Shown here one piece after another: positions 27,107-35,703 of a stretch of 37,375 nt of DNA. This stretch comes from an uncultured Treponema sp. Its GTDB lineage: Bacteria; Spirochaetota; Spirochaetia; Treponematales; Treponemataceae. The position numbers and the translations under genes are program-made. Where the stretch lies: assembly GCA_946615905.1 (NCBI GenBank), contig CAMOIE010000026.1, positions 1 to 37,375 on the forward strand. Direction: 5' to 3'. Below the pieces are notes generated by a model, which saw nothing but the letters and a program-made list of their open reading frames with translations, searched no databases and was not told the origin of the DNA. How positions within the stretch are numbered: the stretch's first letter is position 1; each line of letters opens with the position of its first letter.

Positions 27107-30100
27107 TAGTCTGACTCCTTCTCAAATCCGGCGCCTTCTTTGTCGATAAGCTCCTGGTCGCGTTCAGTAAGGGCGATTCTCTTTCCCTTTGCGTCATAAA
27201 TTGTAAAGTCCAAAGCAAGGCCTCTCAATTCCTGTACCAATACGTTGAATGATTCAGGAACTCCCGCAGGTGAAGCGGGGTCACCCTTTACGATTGACTC
27301 GTAAATCTTTGAACGTCCGTTCATATCATCGGATTTGATTGTCATCATTTCCTGCAATGTGTTCGCGGCACCGTAAGCTTCCAATGCCCAAACTTCCATT
27401 TCTCCAAGACGCTGGCCACCGAACTGGGCTTTTCCTCCCAAAGGCTGCTGCGTGACGAGTGAGTAAGGACCTGTTGAGCGGGCGTGCATCTTATCGTCTA
27501 CCAAGTGGTGCAGCTTCAAGAAGTAAATGACTCCGACGAAAATCGGGTTGACGAAAGGCTCGCCAGTGCGTCCGTCGTGGACAATCTGCTTACAGTCGGG
27601 TGAAAGTCCGGCTTCCTTGAGTTTTTCAGCGATAACTGACTGATCAGGAGTCTGGAAAGCGGGTGACTCGAAATACTGGTTCAAGTAGCGACCAGCGATT
27701 CCAAGCTCTGATTCCATAATCTGACCGATGTTCATACGAGAAGGAACGCCCAAAGGATTCAGACAGACATCGAGCGGAGTTCCGTCCTCCAAGTAAGGCA
27801 TATCCTCTTCGGGCAAGATTCGGGCAACGACACCTTTGTTTCCGTGACGTCCGGCCATCTTGTCTCCCTCGCGGAGCTTTCTCTTGTTTGCAATCAAAAC
27901 TTTGACGACTTCATCAACGCCAGGGTTGAGGTCATCGCCCTCAGTTCTCTTGAGACGCTGGACATCGATTACAACACCTTCGATTCCGTGGGGAACGCGC
28001 AGTGAAGAATCGCGGACTTCCTTGGCCTTTTCACCGAAGATTGAGTTCAAAAGTTTGAACTCAGGAGTTGTCTCAGTCTCAGATTTCGGGGTTACGCGGC
28101 CGACGAGAATGTCGCCAGAGCGGACTTTCGCACCGATTCTGATAACGCCCTCTGCGTCCAGATTGTCGAGAGACTTTTCGCTTGTGTTCGGAATATCACG
28201 AGTGATTTTCTCCGGTCCCAGCTTAGTCTCACGGATTTCAGTCTGCAACTCCTTAATATGGATAGAAGTATACATATCCTCTTTGACTACGCGGCGGCTG
28301 ATAAGAACAGCGTCCTCATAGTTGTAGCCGTTCCACGGAACGAATCCAACGAGGAGGTTGCGGCCGAGAGAAAGTTCTCCCTGGAATGTCGCAGGACCGT
28401 CTGCAAGAACCTGGCCTTTTTTGACCTTTTCGCCGATTTCGACAGTCGGTCTCTGGTGGTAACAGGTGTCCTGGTTGGTTCTCTGATATTTAAGAAGATG
28501 ATACTCGTCAAGCTGGTCAGAGCCGTCAATTTTAACTTTGATAAGGTCTGACTCAACCCAGACGACTTCACCGTCATGCTTTGCCTTTACGAGAACGCCT
28601 GAGTCGTAGGCGGCTTTCTTTTCCATACCTGTTCCGACATACGGAGGCTCCGGGAAAAGAAGAGGAACGCCCTGTCTCTGCATGTTGCAACCCATCAAAG
28701 CGCGGTTGGCGTCATCATGCTCAAGGAATGGAACGAGAGAAGCTGAGACAGAAACTGTCTGGCGCGGAGAAACATCCATGTACTGGATGTCCTTTACGCT
28801 GCGCTCTGAGTAGTCGTCACGGCGGCGGGAGTCAACGACATCTTTCGGGAAAGAGCCGTCAGCCTTCATACCCTCAACGAACTGGCCGATTGTGTAGCGG
28901 TCCTCGTCCATTGCGGAAAGATACTCAACTTCATTTGTGGCCTTTCCATCGACAACCTTGCGGTAAGGCGCCTCAAGGAAGCCGTACTCATTGACCTTTG
29001 TGTAGATTGCCAGAGAGACAATCAAACCGATGTTCGGACCTTCAGGAGTCTCAATCGGGCACATGCGGCCGTAGTGTGTGTAGTGTACATCGCGGACTTC
29101 AAATCCTGCGCGGTCGCGGCTCAAACCACCCTGACCCAAAGCTGAAAGACGACGTTTGTGTGTAAGTTCTGCAAGCGGGTTAATCTGATCCATGAACTGA
29201 GAGAGCTGGTTGGATCCGAAGAATTCCTTGATTACAGCAACAATCGGCTTAATGGAAATCAAATCCTGAGGCTTCATTGTCTCAGTCTCTTTGAGGCTCA
29301 TGCGCTCCTTTGCGATTCTCTCCATGCGGCTGAATGCAGTCTTGAGCTGGTTTGTCACCAATTCACCGACAGAGCGGATGCGGCGGTTGCCCAAGTGGTC
29401 AATATCATCGAGAGGCTCTGAACCGATGTAGACTTTCATCAGCTGCTTCATAGTCCAGATGATATCGTCTTTTACAAGTGTGGAGTCCCCAACAGGCTCC
29501 TTGTGCTCTGACTCAAGGTAGGGCTTGAATTTCTTATTGAGCTTGTAGCGTCCGACCTTGCCCAAATCGTAGCGGCGGTTTGAGAAGAACATTGAAGTCA
29601 AGTCTTTCTCGGCGTTCTCGACTGTCATCGGCTCACCGGGCTGCAAAACAGCGTAAACTGCAGAAAGAGCGTCTTCCTGTGTCGGTTCCTCGCCCTCTGC
29701 GCCTTCTTTTGCGAATTTAACGTCCTCACGCTCAAAGCAGTTGATAATCATCTGTGTATCGAGTGAGGGGTTCCATTCTTCCTTGTCGCCCTTGTGAACG
29801 CGGTCATCAAATTTAATGACTTCGATTTCAGAGACATTCTGGGCAAGCAAGTCATCGATGTCGTGAAGATGGATTTTGTCTCCTGCGCGGAAGAGGCGTT
29901 TTTCCTCGCCGTTCTCGTCCTTTACGAAGACAGCCTTTGAAAGTACACGGTCGACAAGTGAGTCGCGGGCTTTTTCGTCGACTTTGACTTTTTCAGTCAC
30001 ATAGAAGGCGGAAATGATTTCCTCGCGGGAGTTATAACCGAGCGCGCGGAGGAAAATCGTTCCCAAAATCTTCTTTTTGCGGTCGATTTTCGCGTAAATG

Positions 30101-30657
30101 AGGTCTTTTTTCTCGTCGATTTCAAATTCAAGCCATGAACCGCGGTAAGGAATGATTCTTGAGGAATAGACTCCCTTCTCGTGGTTGAAGATAACTCCAG
30201 GAGACCGGTGAATCTGAGAGACTACGACACGCTCAGCGCCGTTGATGATAAATGTTCCACGGTCGGTCATAATCGGGATGTCACCCATGTAGATGTCTTT
30301 CTGGAGGATTGCGCCTGACTCATGGAAGTTCAGGTTGATTCTTGCTTTCAGGGGGACCGCATAAGTCAGTCCTTTCTGTTTGCACTCAAGTTCGGAAAAT
30401 TTAATATTTTCTTCGTCAAGCTCGTAGAATTCATATTCGAGCGACATGTCATTGTTGGGGCTTTCAATCGGGAATGTTGATGTGAACACTTCCTGAAGCC
30501 CCTGATTGGCTAATTCTTCATGTTTGCGGGATTTTTCTCTCTGAAGAAAACTTTCGTAAGACGACAGCTGAATGTCGATAAGATTTGGCATTTCCATGAA
30601 GTTCTGGAAATCTTTACCCAAATACTGACGATTGATTGTTCTACTTTTAGCGAACAT
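27106..30657 (-). CDS. rpoB: RNA polymerase beta subunit
   Basis: 1183 residues, shorter than the 1342 of E. coli, in line with the absence of some lineage inserts. The start at 30657 ([14 protein letters not shown]) has GGGGGA upstream; the TTG just before it is rejected. The rifampicin-binding stretch (about residues 487-507) reads [22 protein letters not shown]. The residue equal to E. coli Ser531 is Ser505, and the one equal to Asn518 is Ile. Highly conserved [14 protein letters not shown] and the C-terminal region around [20 protein letters not shown] are present. Confidence 0.99.
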   Translation of the reverse strand: MFAKSRTINRQYLGKDFQNFMEMPNLIDIQLSSYESFLQREKSRKHEELANQGLQEVFTSTFPIESPNNDMSLEYEFYELDEENIKFSELECKQKGLTYAVPLKARINLNFHESGAILQKDIYMGDIPIMTDRGTFIINGAERVVVSQIHRSPGVIFNHEKGVYSSRIIPYRGSWLEFEIDEKKDLIYAKIDRKKKILGTIFLRALGYNSREEIISAFYVTEKVKVDEKARDSLVDRVLSKAVFVKDENGEEKRLFRAGDKIHLHDIDDLLAQNVSEIEVIKFDDRVHKGDKEEWNPSLDTQMIINCFEREDVKFAKEGAEGEEPTQEDALSAVYAVLQPGEPMTVENAEKDLTSMFFSNRRYDLGKVGRYKLNKKFKPYLESEHKEPVGDSTLVKDDIIWTMKQLMKVYIGSEPLDDIDHLGNRRIRSVGELVTNQLKTAFSRMERIAKERMSLKETETMKPQDLISIKPIVAVIKEFFGSNQLSQFMDQINPLAELTHKRRLSALGQGGLSRDRAGFEVRDVHYTHYGRMCPIETPEGPNIGLIVSLAIYTKVNEYGFLEAPYRKVVDGKATNEVEYLSAMDEDRYTIGQFVEGMKADGSFPKDVVDSRRRDDYSERSVKDIQYMDVSPRQTVSVSASLVPFLEHDDANRALMGCNMQRQGVPLLFPEPPYVGTGMEKKAAYDSGVLVKAKHDGEVVWVESDLIKVKIDGSDQLDEYHLLKYQRTNQDTCYHQRPTVEIGEKVKKGQVLADGPATFQGELSLGRNLLVGFVPWNGYNYEDAVLISRRVVKEDMYTSIHIKELQTEIRETKLGPEKITRDIPNTSEKSLDNLDAEGVIRIGAKVRSGDILVGRVTPKSETETTPEFKLLNSIFGEKAKEVRDSSLRVPHGIEGVVIDVQRLKRTEGDDLNPGVDEVVKVLIANKRKLREGDKMAGRHGNKGVVARILPEEDMPYLEDGTPLDVCLNPLGVPSRMNIGQIMESELGIAGRYLNQYFESPAFQTPDQSVIAEKLKEAGLSPDCKQIVHDGRTGEPFVNPIFVGVIYFLKLHHLVDDKMHARSTGPYSLVTQQPLGGKAQFGGQRLGEMEVWALEAYGAANTLQEMMTIKSDDMNGRSKIYESIVKGDPASPAGVPESFNVLVQELRGLALDFTIYDAKGKRIALTERDQELIDKEGAGFEKESD

Positions 30658-30769
30658 CAATTCCCCCTGGAATATTTAATTGCCTCCGGATTGCTACATG
30701 ACAATGGTCAAATTCATAACATGAAAAGACCAAAACACAGCACAATTCCTTCAGCTAAGCAGGTTCAAA

Positions 30770-30798
30770 ATTATGTAAAAGAACAAAATTATGTGCAA
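30770..30798 (-). promoter_or_regulatory. Candidate internal promoter before rpoB
   Basis: TTGCAC (30793-30798) and CATAAT (30770-30775) lie 17 bases apart on the minus strand, about 105 bases before the rpoB start and after two hairpins. Confidence 0.45.
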
Positions 30799-30832
30799 AA
30801 ATGTAAAATTCAAAATGTGCCGTTAGACACAG

Positions 30833-30900
30833 AAAACTTACGCGCCAAAAGACACGTAAGTTTTAAGAAAACTCAAGACTGAAATCGCCAATCTTGAGTT
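30833..30900 (-). promoter_or_regulatory. Two tandem hairpins between rplL and rpoB
   Basis: AACTCAAGA/TCTTGAGTT (30870-30900) is followed by AAAACTTACG/CGTAAGTTTT (30833-30864), a perfect 10-bp stem. Each is followed by only short U-rich sequence. They may be attenuators that lower rpoBC relative to rplL, or processing sites. Confidence 0.6.
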
Positions 30901-30920
30901 GAATATAAAGTCATTAAGAC

Positions 30921-31298
30921 TTATTTCTTTGAAGCTTCTCCACCAGCAGCAGCGATGTCAGCAATCATCTTGTCTGCATCAGCCTTGCTTACGCCCTCTT
31001 TGAGGACTTTCGGTGCGCCTTCAACCAAAGCTTTTGCTTCGCCAAGGCCGAGACCTGTGATAGCGCGAACAGCTTTGATAACGCCGATTTTCTTTGCGGC
31101 ATCGAATTTCTCAAGAGTAACAGTGAATTCTGTCTGCTCTTCAGCAGCGGCTGCGCCACCAGCTGCAGGACCTGCTGCAACAGCAACAGCGGCTGTAACA
31201 CCGAATTTCTCCTCGATTGCTTTTACGAGGTCTGAAAGCTCCAATGCAGTCATTTTCTCAACTGCTTCAAGAATCTGGTCATTTGTGATAGCTGCCAT
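30921..31298 (-). CDS. rplL: Large-subunit ribosomal protein L7/L12
   Basis: 125 residues, starting [20 protein letters not shown], with AGGAGA upstream; the longer frame is rejected. The N-terminal dimer domain, an Ala-rich hinge ([16 protein letters not shown], about 40-55) and the factor-binding C-terminal domain ([29 protein letters not shown], about 65-120) are present. A 166-base gap with two hairpins separates it from rplJ. Confidence 0.97.
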   Translation of the reverse strand: MAAITNDQILEAVEKMTALELSDLVKAIEEKFGVTAAVAVAAGPAAGGAAAAEEQTEFTVTLEKFDAAKKIGVIKAVRAITGLGLGEAKALVEGAPKVLKEGVSKADADKMIADIAAAGGEASKK

Positions 31299-31321
31299 AT
31301 TATCTTCTCCTGAATAGGCAA

Positions 31322-31340
31322 GGTTTACCTTTTGTAAACC
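31322..31340 (-). promoter_or_regulatory. Stem-loop just before rplL
   Basis: GGTTTAC/GTAAACC with a 5-base loop lies about 24 bases before the rplL start, close enough to affect ribosome access. Confidence 0.5.
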
Positions 31341-31410
31341 CAATTAATTTTGCACAGACGAAAGCAAACTGCTTTGTATTACCCGTGCTATATCGGACAA
31401 TTAAGTCCCT

Positions 31411-31446
31411 GTACGGACAGTCGACAGCAATGAAGCCTGACCGTAC
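31411..31446 (-). promoter_or_regulatory. Stem-loop after rplJ
   Basis: GTACGG/CCGTAC, extended by CAG/CTG after one mismatch, lies 18 bases past the rplJ stop. No U-run follows. It is probably a processing or attenuation element between rplJ and rplL. Confidence 0.4.
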
Positions 31447-31464
31447 TTCACAAAAGGACAAAAA

Positions 31465-31980
31465 CTAGTTTGCGCCTTCTGATGATTTCTTGTCTGCCAA
31501 AGCCTGCAATGTGGCGGCCAGTTTCTGAACCGGGCCATTGAGGGCTGACATGAACATAGCGATAAGCTGTTTCTTTCCGGGAACCTTTGAGTAGGCCTCG
31601 ATTTTAGCGACATCGTAAATCTCTTTGTTGATGTAGCCACCCTTTACTTTGAGGGCTTCGTGGTCTTTTGCAAAGTCGAAAAGGATTTTTGCAGCTTCGT
31701 TTGAATCTTCCTTGACCATTGCGATTGCAGTCGGTCCAGTAAGATAGTCAGCGACGTTCTCGACTTTCATTTCGTCAAAAGCGACGCGGGCGAAGTTATT
31801 TTTTACGACTTTGAGCGGAACCTGCTTCTCGCGGAGTTTGTCGCGAAGAGCCGTAATCTGCTCTACAGTCAAGCCGCGGTATTCAGTAAAGATGAAGTCT
31901 GAATACTCAGCCATTTCCTTTTTTGTAGCTTCAATAGCGGCAGTTTTAGCCGGCTGGATTTTTTTAGTAAGCAAAGCCAT
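31465..31980 (-). CDS. rplJ: Large-subunit ribosomal protein L10
   Basis: 171 residues. It anchors L7/L12 dimers to the stalk. FIFTEYRGLTVEQITALRDK, VPLKVVKNNFARVAF and KVPGKKQLIAMFMSALNGPV are typical. It lies three bases after rplA, so there is no room for a classical L10 leader directly in front of it. Confidence 0.97.
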   Translation of the reverse strand: MALLTKKIQPAKTAAIEATKKEMAEYSDFIFTEYRGLTVEQITALRDKLREKQVPLKVVKNNFARVAFDEMKVENVADYLTGPTAIAMVKEDSNEAAKILFDFAKDHEALKVKGGYINKEIYDVAKIEAYSKVPGKKQLIAMFMSALNGPVQKLAATLQALADKKSSEGAN

Positions 31981-31983
31981 CGG

Positions 31984-32664
31984 TTATGCCTCCTCTTTGA
32001 AATCGACCCAAACGCCGGGGCCCATTGAAGAACTAACTGAGACAGAGCGAACAAAGTCAGCTTTTGCATCAGCAGGCTTCTTGCGTTCAACTTCGTTGAG
32101 CAAAGTAGAAACGTTCTCAGCAACCTTAGCAGGATCCATAGAAACCTTGCCAACCGGAATATGGATGATTCCTTCCTTGTCAGCTTTGAATTCTGTGCGT
32201 CCCTTCTTGAGTTCAGCAATCGCGTTTGCGATGTCGTTTGTGACAGTTCCTGTCTTGGGGTTCGGCATCAAGCCTTTGCGTCCCAAAATCATACCCAAAC
32301 GACCGACGTCTTTCATCATGTCAGGTGTAGCAACGGCGATATCGAAATCGAGCCAGCCGCCCTTTACCTTGTCGATGTATTCTGTTGAGCCAGCATAAGC
32401 GGCTCCGGCATCAAGCGCTTCCTTTGCGCGGTCATCGTGGCAGAATACGAGAACTTTCTTTTCTGCTGTGAACTGGTTCGGGAATACCAAAGTGTCGCGG
32501 ACAGTCTGGCTTTTTCCGAGGCGAAGGGCAACGTGAGCCTCAACAGTCTCATCAAATTTTACGTAGTGGAGATCTTTTACGAGGGCACAAGCCTTTGCAA
32601 CATCGTAGTGCTGCTGAGGATCGTACTTCTTCAAAGACTCGCGGTAATTCTTTCCGTGTTTCAT
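31984..32664 (-). CDS. rplA: Large-subunit ribosomal protein L1
   Basis: 226 residues. It forms the L1 stalk and in E. coli represses its own operon. The signature GRLGMILGRKGLMPNPKTGT is intact. The ATG at 32664 has GGAGG upstream inside the end of rplK; the GTG just before it overlaps the rplK stop and is less likely. Confidence 0.97.
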   Translation of the reverse strand: MKHGKNYRESLKKYDPQQHYDVAKACALVKDLHYVKFDETVEAHVALRLGKSQTVRDTLVFPNQFTAEKKVLVFCHDDRAKEALDAGAAYAGSTEYIDKVKGGWLDFDIAVATPDMMKDVGRLGMILGRKGLMPNPKTGTVTNDIANAIAELKKGRTEFKADKEGIIHIPVGKVSMDPAKVAENVSTLLNEVERKKPADAKADFVRSVSVSSSMGPGVWVDFKEEA

Positions 32665-32666
32665 CA

Positions 32667-33098
32667 CTAGGCCTCCACTTCTACGCCCATACTACGGGCA
32701 GTACCGGCGATAATTTTCTTTGCAGCTTCAAGATCATTGGCATTGATGTCGGGCATCTTTGTCTTTGCAATCTCCTCAAGCTGAGCCTGTGTAAGTTTGC
32801 CGACCTTGTCGCGCAAAGGATTACCAGAACCCTTTTCCAACTTCAGCGCTTTCTTGATAAGAACAGCTGCCGGAGGTGTCTTGAGGATAAATGTAAATGA
32901 TTTATCCTGATAGGCAGTGATGATTACAGGGATGATAAGTCCCTTTTCCATTGACTTTGTTCTGTCATTGAATTCCTGACAGAATTTCGGCGCGGGAATT
33001 CCGTGCGGTCCAAGAGCAGGTCCAATCGGCGGGGCCGGAGTAGCAGCTCCTGCCGGACACTGTAACTTAACAACAGCGGTAACCTTTTTTGTGGCCAT
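32667..33098 (-). CDS. rplK: Large-subunit ribosomal protein L11
   Basis: 143 residues. With 23S rRNA it forms the GTPase-associated centre. The thiostrepton-contact region [14 protein letters not shown] is present, as is the C-terminal domain [26 protein letters not shown] precedes the ATG. A 138-base leader separates it from nusG. Confidence 0.98.
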   Translation of the reverse strand: MATKKVTAVVKLQCPAGAATPAPPIGPALGPHGIPAPKFCQEFNDRTKSMEKGLIIPVIITAYQDKSFTFILKTPPAAVLIKKALKLEKGSGNPLRDKVGKLTQAQLEEIAKTKMPDINANDLEAAKKIIAGTARSMGVEVEA

Positions 33099-33236
33099 AT
33101 ATAACTCCTTAATTGGTGATGAGATTGAAAGTCAACCTCTAGCGGAAGGCATCTGTCCAACGGACTTACCTCCCTCCCAAACAGGAATAGCTCATTCGAG
33201 CTAAACGTTTCTAAATTAATGACTTTTTGCGGAGAA
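33099..33236 (-). promoter_or_regulatory. Structured leader between nusG and rplK
   Basis: On the minus strand TAGCTC/GAGCTA forms a hairpin near 33196-33211. It is followed by a purine-rich GGGAGGGAGGTAAG and then GTCC/GGAC (about 33152-33162). This could carry an autoregulatory binding site for L1 or L11; the sequence alone does not say which. Confidence 0.4.
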
Positions 33237-33797
33237 TCAGACTACGATGCGTTCAACCTGAGTGACATCAACTTCAACCGGTGTCTGACGACCGAAGATT
33301 TCAACAACAACGCGAAGTTTATTTTTGTCAGCAAGAATTTCCTCGACAGAGCCGGAGAATGTTGCGAAAGGTCCGTCAGTGATTTTAACCTGGTTGCCAA
33401 TCTCATAAGAGCTGACAGCAGATTCCTTTTCCGCCTTGATTTCGCCAGTCTGCTCAAGAAGGCGGGTAGCCTCTGAAACAGAAATCGGACGGGGGCGGTC
33501 AGAAGGATTTGTTCCGACAAAGCCGGTAACTCCCTCAATATGACGGATTGCAGAGCAGATTTTTTTCCAACCCAAATCAGGAAGATTAAGATTCAACATG
33601 ATGTAGCCGGGAAGGAATTTATCTTTTCTGACTTTCTTTTTATTGTCTTTTACTTCAACAATCTCTTTTACAGGAACTTTTACGTCAAGAACAACTTCAG
33701 GATCAAGCTCTTTTGCATCCAACATCATGCGGATTGTGCGCTCGATTTTTGCTTCATATCCTGTGTACGTGTGAACGATATACCAAGTCTGAGCCAT
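33237..33797 (-). CDS. nusG: Transcription elongation/antitermination factor NusG
   Basis: 186 residues. It binds the RNA polymerase clamp and couples to Rho or to S10. The NGN domain (about 1-115) starts MAQTWYIVHTYTGYEAKIER, and the KOW domain (about 130-165) has GNQVKITDGPFATFSGSVEE. It is a little longer than average in the linker. It lies 15 bases after secE. Confidence 0.97.
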   Translation of the reverse strand: MAQTWYIVHTYTGYEAKIERTIRMMLDAKELDPEVVLDVKVPVKEIVEVKDNKKKVRKDKFLPGYIMLNLNLPDLGWKKICSAIRHIEGVTGFVGTNPSDRPRPISVSEATRLLEQTGEIKAEKESAVSSYEIGNQVKITDGPFATFSGSVEEILADKNKLRVVVEIFGRQTPVEVDVTQVERIVV

Positions 33798-33812
33798 CAG
33801 AAAACCCTAAAA

Positions 33813-33992
33813 CTAAAATACAAGTGACATACCCGCTGTAAAGAGCAGGTCAAGTCCGCCAAGAATCGCAGCAATAATAATTGTAGAAAAAATCACAACT
33901 TTAACAGATGCAACAACATCGTCACGTGAAGGCCAGACAACCTTACGAAGTTCGGCACCGCATTCTTTGATAAAATTTGTTGTTTTTGCCAT
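33813..33992 (-). CDS. secE: Protein translocase subunit SecE
   Basis: 59 residues, the short one-membrane-segment form. MAKTTNFIKECGAELRKVVW carries the conserved amphipathic helix with RKVVWPS, and one hydrophobic helix follows (about 32-55). The longer frame runs into the tRNA-Trp and is rejected; AGAGGT precedes the chosen ATG. Confidence 0.96.
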   Translation of the reverse strand: MAKTTNFIKECGAELRKVVWPSRDDVVASVKVVIFSTIIIAAILGGLDLLFTAGMSLVF

Positions 33993-34025
33993 TTTTCTGA
34001 CCTCTGTTTTTCTATAAAATTTTAG

Positions 34026-34098
34026 CAGGCCGGGCAGGATTCGAACCCGCGACAACCGGTTTTGGAGACCGGGACTCTACCAGCTGAGCTACCGACCT
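34026..34098 (-). tRNA. trnW: tRNA-Trp (anticodon CCA)
   Basis: The 73-base cloverleaf has acceptor AGGTCGG/CCGGCCT, a D arm with AGCTCAGCTGGTAGAG, an anticodon loop CTCCAAA and the T loop GGTTCGAATCC. The discriminator is G. CCA is not encoded. It lies between rpmG and secE. Confidence 0.97.
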
Positions 34099-34137
34099 AA
34101 AATTTTACGCCGCCAAATTCAGACGGCGGTTAATTTC

Positions 34138-34314
34138 TTATTTTACTTTTGTTTCTTTATGCAAAACTTCTTTGCGGCAGAAGGGGCAATACTTATTCTT
34201 CTCAAGTTTGCCTGTGATATTCTTGCGGTTCTTTGTTGTAGTGTAGTTCTTGCGTTTGCATTCTGTACACTGAAGCGCGATAATATCAACTGAACCCTTT
34301 TTCTTGCTTGACAT
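34138..34314 (-). CDS. rpmG: Large-subunit ribosomal protein L33 (zinc type)
   Basis: 58 residues. The protein begins [20 protein letters not shown] and has CPFC at residues 43-46. C16, C19, C43 and C46 form a zinc site. It sits between the two tRNA genes, as in many bacteria where rpmG precedes secE. Confidence 0.95.
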   Translation of the reverse strand: MSSKKKGSVDIIALQCTECKRKNYTTTKNRKNITGKLEKNKYCPFCRKEVLHKETKVK

Positions 34315-34340
34315 ATTTTTCTCCTAATCTAAGAAAATCC

Positions 34341-34413
34341 AGCTCCCGAGCGGAATCGGACCGCTGACCTCATCGTTACCAACGATGTGCTCTACCGACT
34401 GAGCTACAAGAGC
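34341..34413 (-). tRNA. trnT: tRNA-Thr (anticodon GGT)
   Basis: The 73-base cloverleaf has acceptor GCTCTTG/CGGGAGC with two G-U pairs, a D arm AGCTCAGTCGGTAGAG, an anticodon stem ATCGT/ACGAT with loop TGGTA-type giving GGT, and the T loop GGTCCGATTCC. CCA is not encoded. It is the first gene after the promoter at 34434-34462. Confidence 0.96.
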
Positions 34414-34433
34414 AAATAAAGATGTGTTTGAAA

Positions 34434-34462
34434 AATATATATTTTGAACGCTTTTGTGTCAA
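34434..34462 (-). promoter_or_regulatory. Promoter of the tRNA-Thr-rpmG-secE-nusG-rpl-rpo unit
   Basis: TTGACA (34457-34462, perfect consensus) and TATATT (34434-34439) are 17 bases apart on the minus strand, about 20 bases before tRNA-Thr. This is the strongest promoter match in the window. Confidence 0.85.
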
Positions 34463-34471
34463 GGGCAGAAG

Positions 34472-34500
34472 TTGAAATCTGCAATAAAAAATGCTATCTT
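34472..34500 (+). promoter_or_regulatory. Promoter of cysE
   Basis: TTGAAA (34472-34477) and TATCTT (34495-34500) are 17 bases apart. The start site would be near 34507, so the ATG at 34491 cannot be used from it, which supports the GTG start at 34521. Confidence 0.6.
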
Positions 34501-34520
34501 TTTTTTCGCGAGGTAAGATT

Positions 34521-35465
34521 GTGACCAATAGGGATGCGAACGAACTTAATGAACTTAACATCGACGATTTAGTCGGCAATATTTTAAAATCCTACGATGA
34601 GTACGGCGGTATCAACAAGAGCGGAAGACTCTCCTTTCCGAACAGGGAGAACGTGATTTCAGTCCTCCACGACTTGCAGACCCTGGCCTTTCCCGGCTAC
34701 AGAACCGCTGAAGAAATCGAGGCTGACACAATCAAATACGTGACCGCGCAAAAGGTAAACAGAATTCTTTCCGTGCTGACAAAAGAAATTCAAAAAGCCC
34801 TCGTCTACGAGCATAAAAAATGCGAGCAGGGAACTGACGCATCAAAGCTCTACTGCTATTCACTCGCGGAAAAAACAGCCCGTGCCTTGGTCGAGGCGGT
34901 TCCGGACTTGAGGCGGCAGATTAAGAAGGACGTGAACGCGATGTTCAGCGGTGACCCGGCCGCAAAGTCAGACGAGGAGGTAATCGTCTCCTACCCCGGA
35001 CTTGAGGCGATAATAGCCTACAGGTTCGCGCATTTTCTATTTACAAGCGGGGTTCCGGTAATTCCAAGAATCATGACCGAGCATATCCACGGAAAGACCG
35101 GAATCGACATCCATCCGGGGGCGAAAATCGGCGAGAGCTTTTTCATCGACCACGGAACGGGAATCGTAATCGGAGAGACTACCGTAATCGGAAAGAACGT
35201 GAAAATCTACCAGGGTGTGACCTTGGGCGCCCTTGCCGTGAAAAAATCACTTTCGGACACAAAACGACACCCGACTATCGAAGATGACGTTACGATTTAC
35301 GCGAACGCGACGATTTTGGGCGGACGCACGGTAATCGGAAAAGGTGCCACAATCGGCGGAAACACATGGGTGACGCATTCTGTGCCTCCTTACACACTGA
35401 TCAGTCAGGGGGCGAAAACAGAAAGCCAGATTGTCAGCGAAGATTTTATCGAGTACGTGATTTAA
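34521..35465 (+). CDS. cysE: Serine O-acetyltransferase
   Basis: 314 residues. The enzyme makes O-acetylserine from serine and acetyl-CoA, the first step of cysteine synthesis. A helical N-terminal domain (about 1-180) is followed by left-handed beta-helix repeats (about 185-290). Its catalytic stretch is GIDIHPGAKIGESFFIDHGT with His in DHGTGIVIGE. The start is GTG at 34521 with GAGGT six bases upstream. An ATG at 34491 lies in the promoter and has no binding site. It is divergent from the tRNA-Thr unit. A sulfur-metabolism operon is not visible around it. Confidence 0.93.
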   Translation: MTNRDANELNELNIDDLVGNILKSYDEYGGINKSGRLSFPNRENVISVLHDLQTLAFPGYRTAEEIEADTIKYVTAQKVNRILSVLTKEIQKALVYEHKKCEQGTDASKLYCYSLAEKTARALVEAVPDLRRQIKKDVNAMFSGDPAAKSDEEVIVSYPGLEAIIAYRFAHFLFTSGVPVIPRIMTEHIHGKTGIDIHPGAKIGESFFIDHGTGIVIGETTVIGKNVKIYQGVTLGALAVKKSLSDTKRHPTIEDDVTIYANATILGGRTVIGKGATIGGNTWVTHSVPPYTLISQGAKTESQIVSEDFIEYVI

Positions 35466-35503
35466 ATCGAAATTTTGGACTGGGCTTTCCGCAAAAAAAG
35501 GAC

Positions 35504-35549
35504 AAAAAAAAACAGCAGTTCCAATAAACACCGTTTAAGGGAACTGCTG
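35504..35549 (-). terminator. Terminator of the candidate small RNA
   Basis: CAGCAGTTCC/GGAACTGCTG is a perfect 10-bp stem (35513-35522 with 35540-35549) with an inner 5-bp TAAAC/GTTTA stem. It is followed on the minus strand by nine U residues (35504-35512). On the plus strand no U-run follows, so it does not clearly end cysE. Confidence 0.8.
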
Positions 35550-35602
35550 CCGTCCAGCAAGCTGGACATCGGAGAGAGTTTATCAGCTTTTTACAAGCTT
35601 GG
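35504..35602 (-). ncRNA. Candidate small RNA between cysE and radA
   Basis: On the minus strand a promoter (35608-35636) is followed by about 99 bases with three stems: AGCTT/AAGCT (35585-35599), GTCCAGC/GCTGGAC (35552-35567) and a terminator (35504-35549). Between stems one and two lies the unpaired CU-rich ACTCTCTCCGA, which could pair with Shine-Dalgarno sequences such as GGAGAG. No protein gene lies on this strand here. Confidence 0.55.
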
Positions 35603-35607
35603 TATAA

Positions 35608-35636
35608 AATATATTTACTCTCGAAAAAAAAGTCAA
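35608..35636 (-). promoter_or_regulatory. Promoter of the candidate small RNA
   Basis: TTGACT (35631-35636) and TATATT (35608-35613) are 17 bases apart on the minus strand. A weak plus-strand promoter for radA (TTATCA about 35580-35585, TATAAA 35603-35608, 17 apart) overlaps it head to head. Confidence 0.6.
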
Positions 35637-35703
35637 CTAAAGAGAATTTTAGCACGGGTCAAGAGATTTCGTGCGGCTGAAAAAAGACTTTCAGGAGAAT
35701 ATG

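Noticed and set aside
30520..30882. Plus-strand frame covering the rpoB start and upstream gap
   Set aside because: It is largely antisense to rpoB, has no ribosome site and reads through hairpins and the likely promoter.
35446..35655. Open frame of 69 codons on the minus strand between cysE and radA
   Set aside because: It runs through promoter, hairpins and the end of cysE, with no ribosome site; a non-coding RNA explains the strand signals better.
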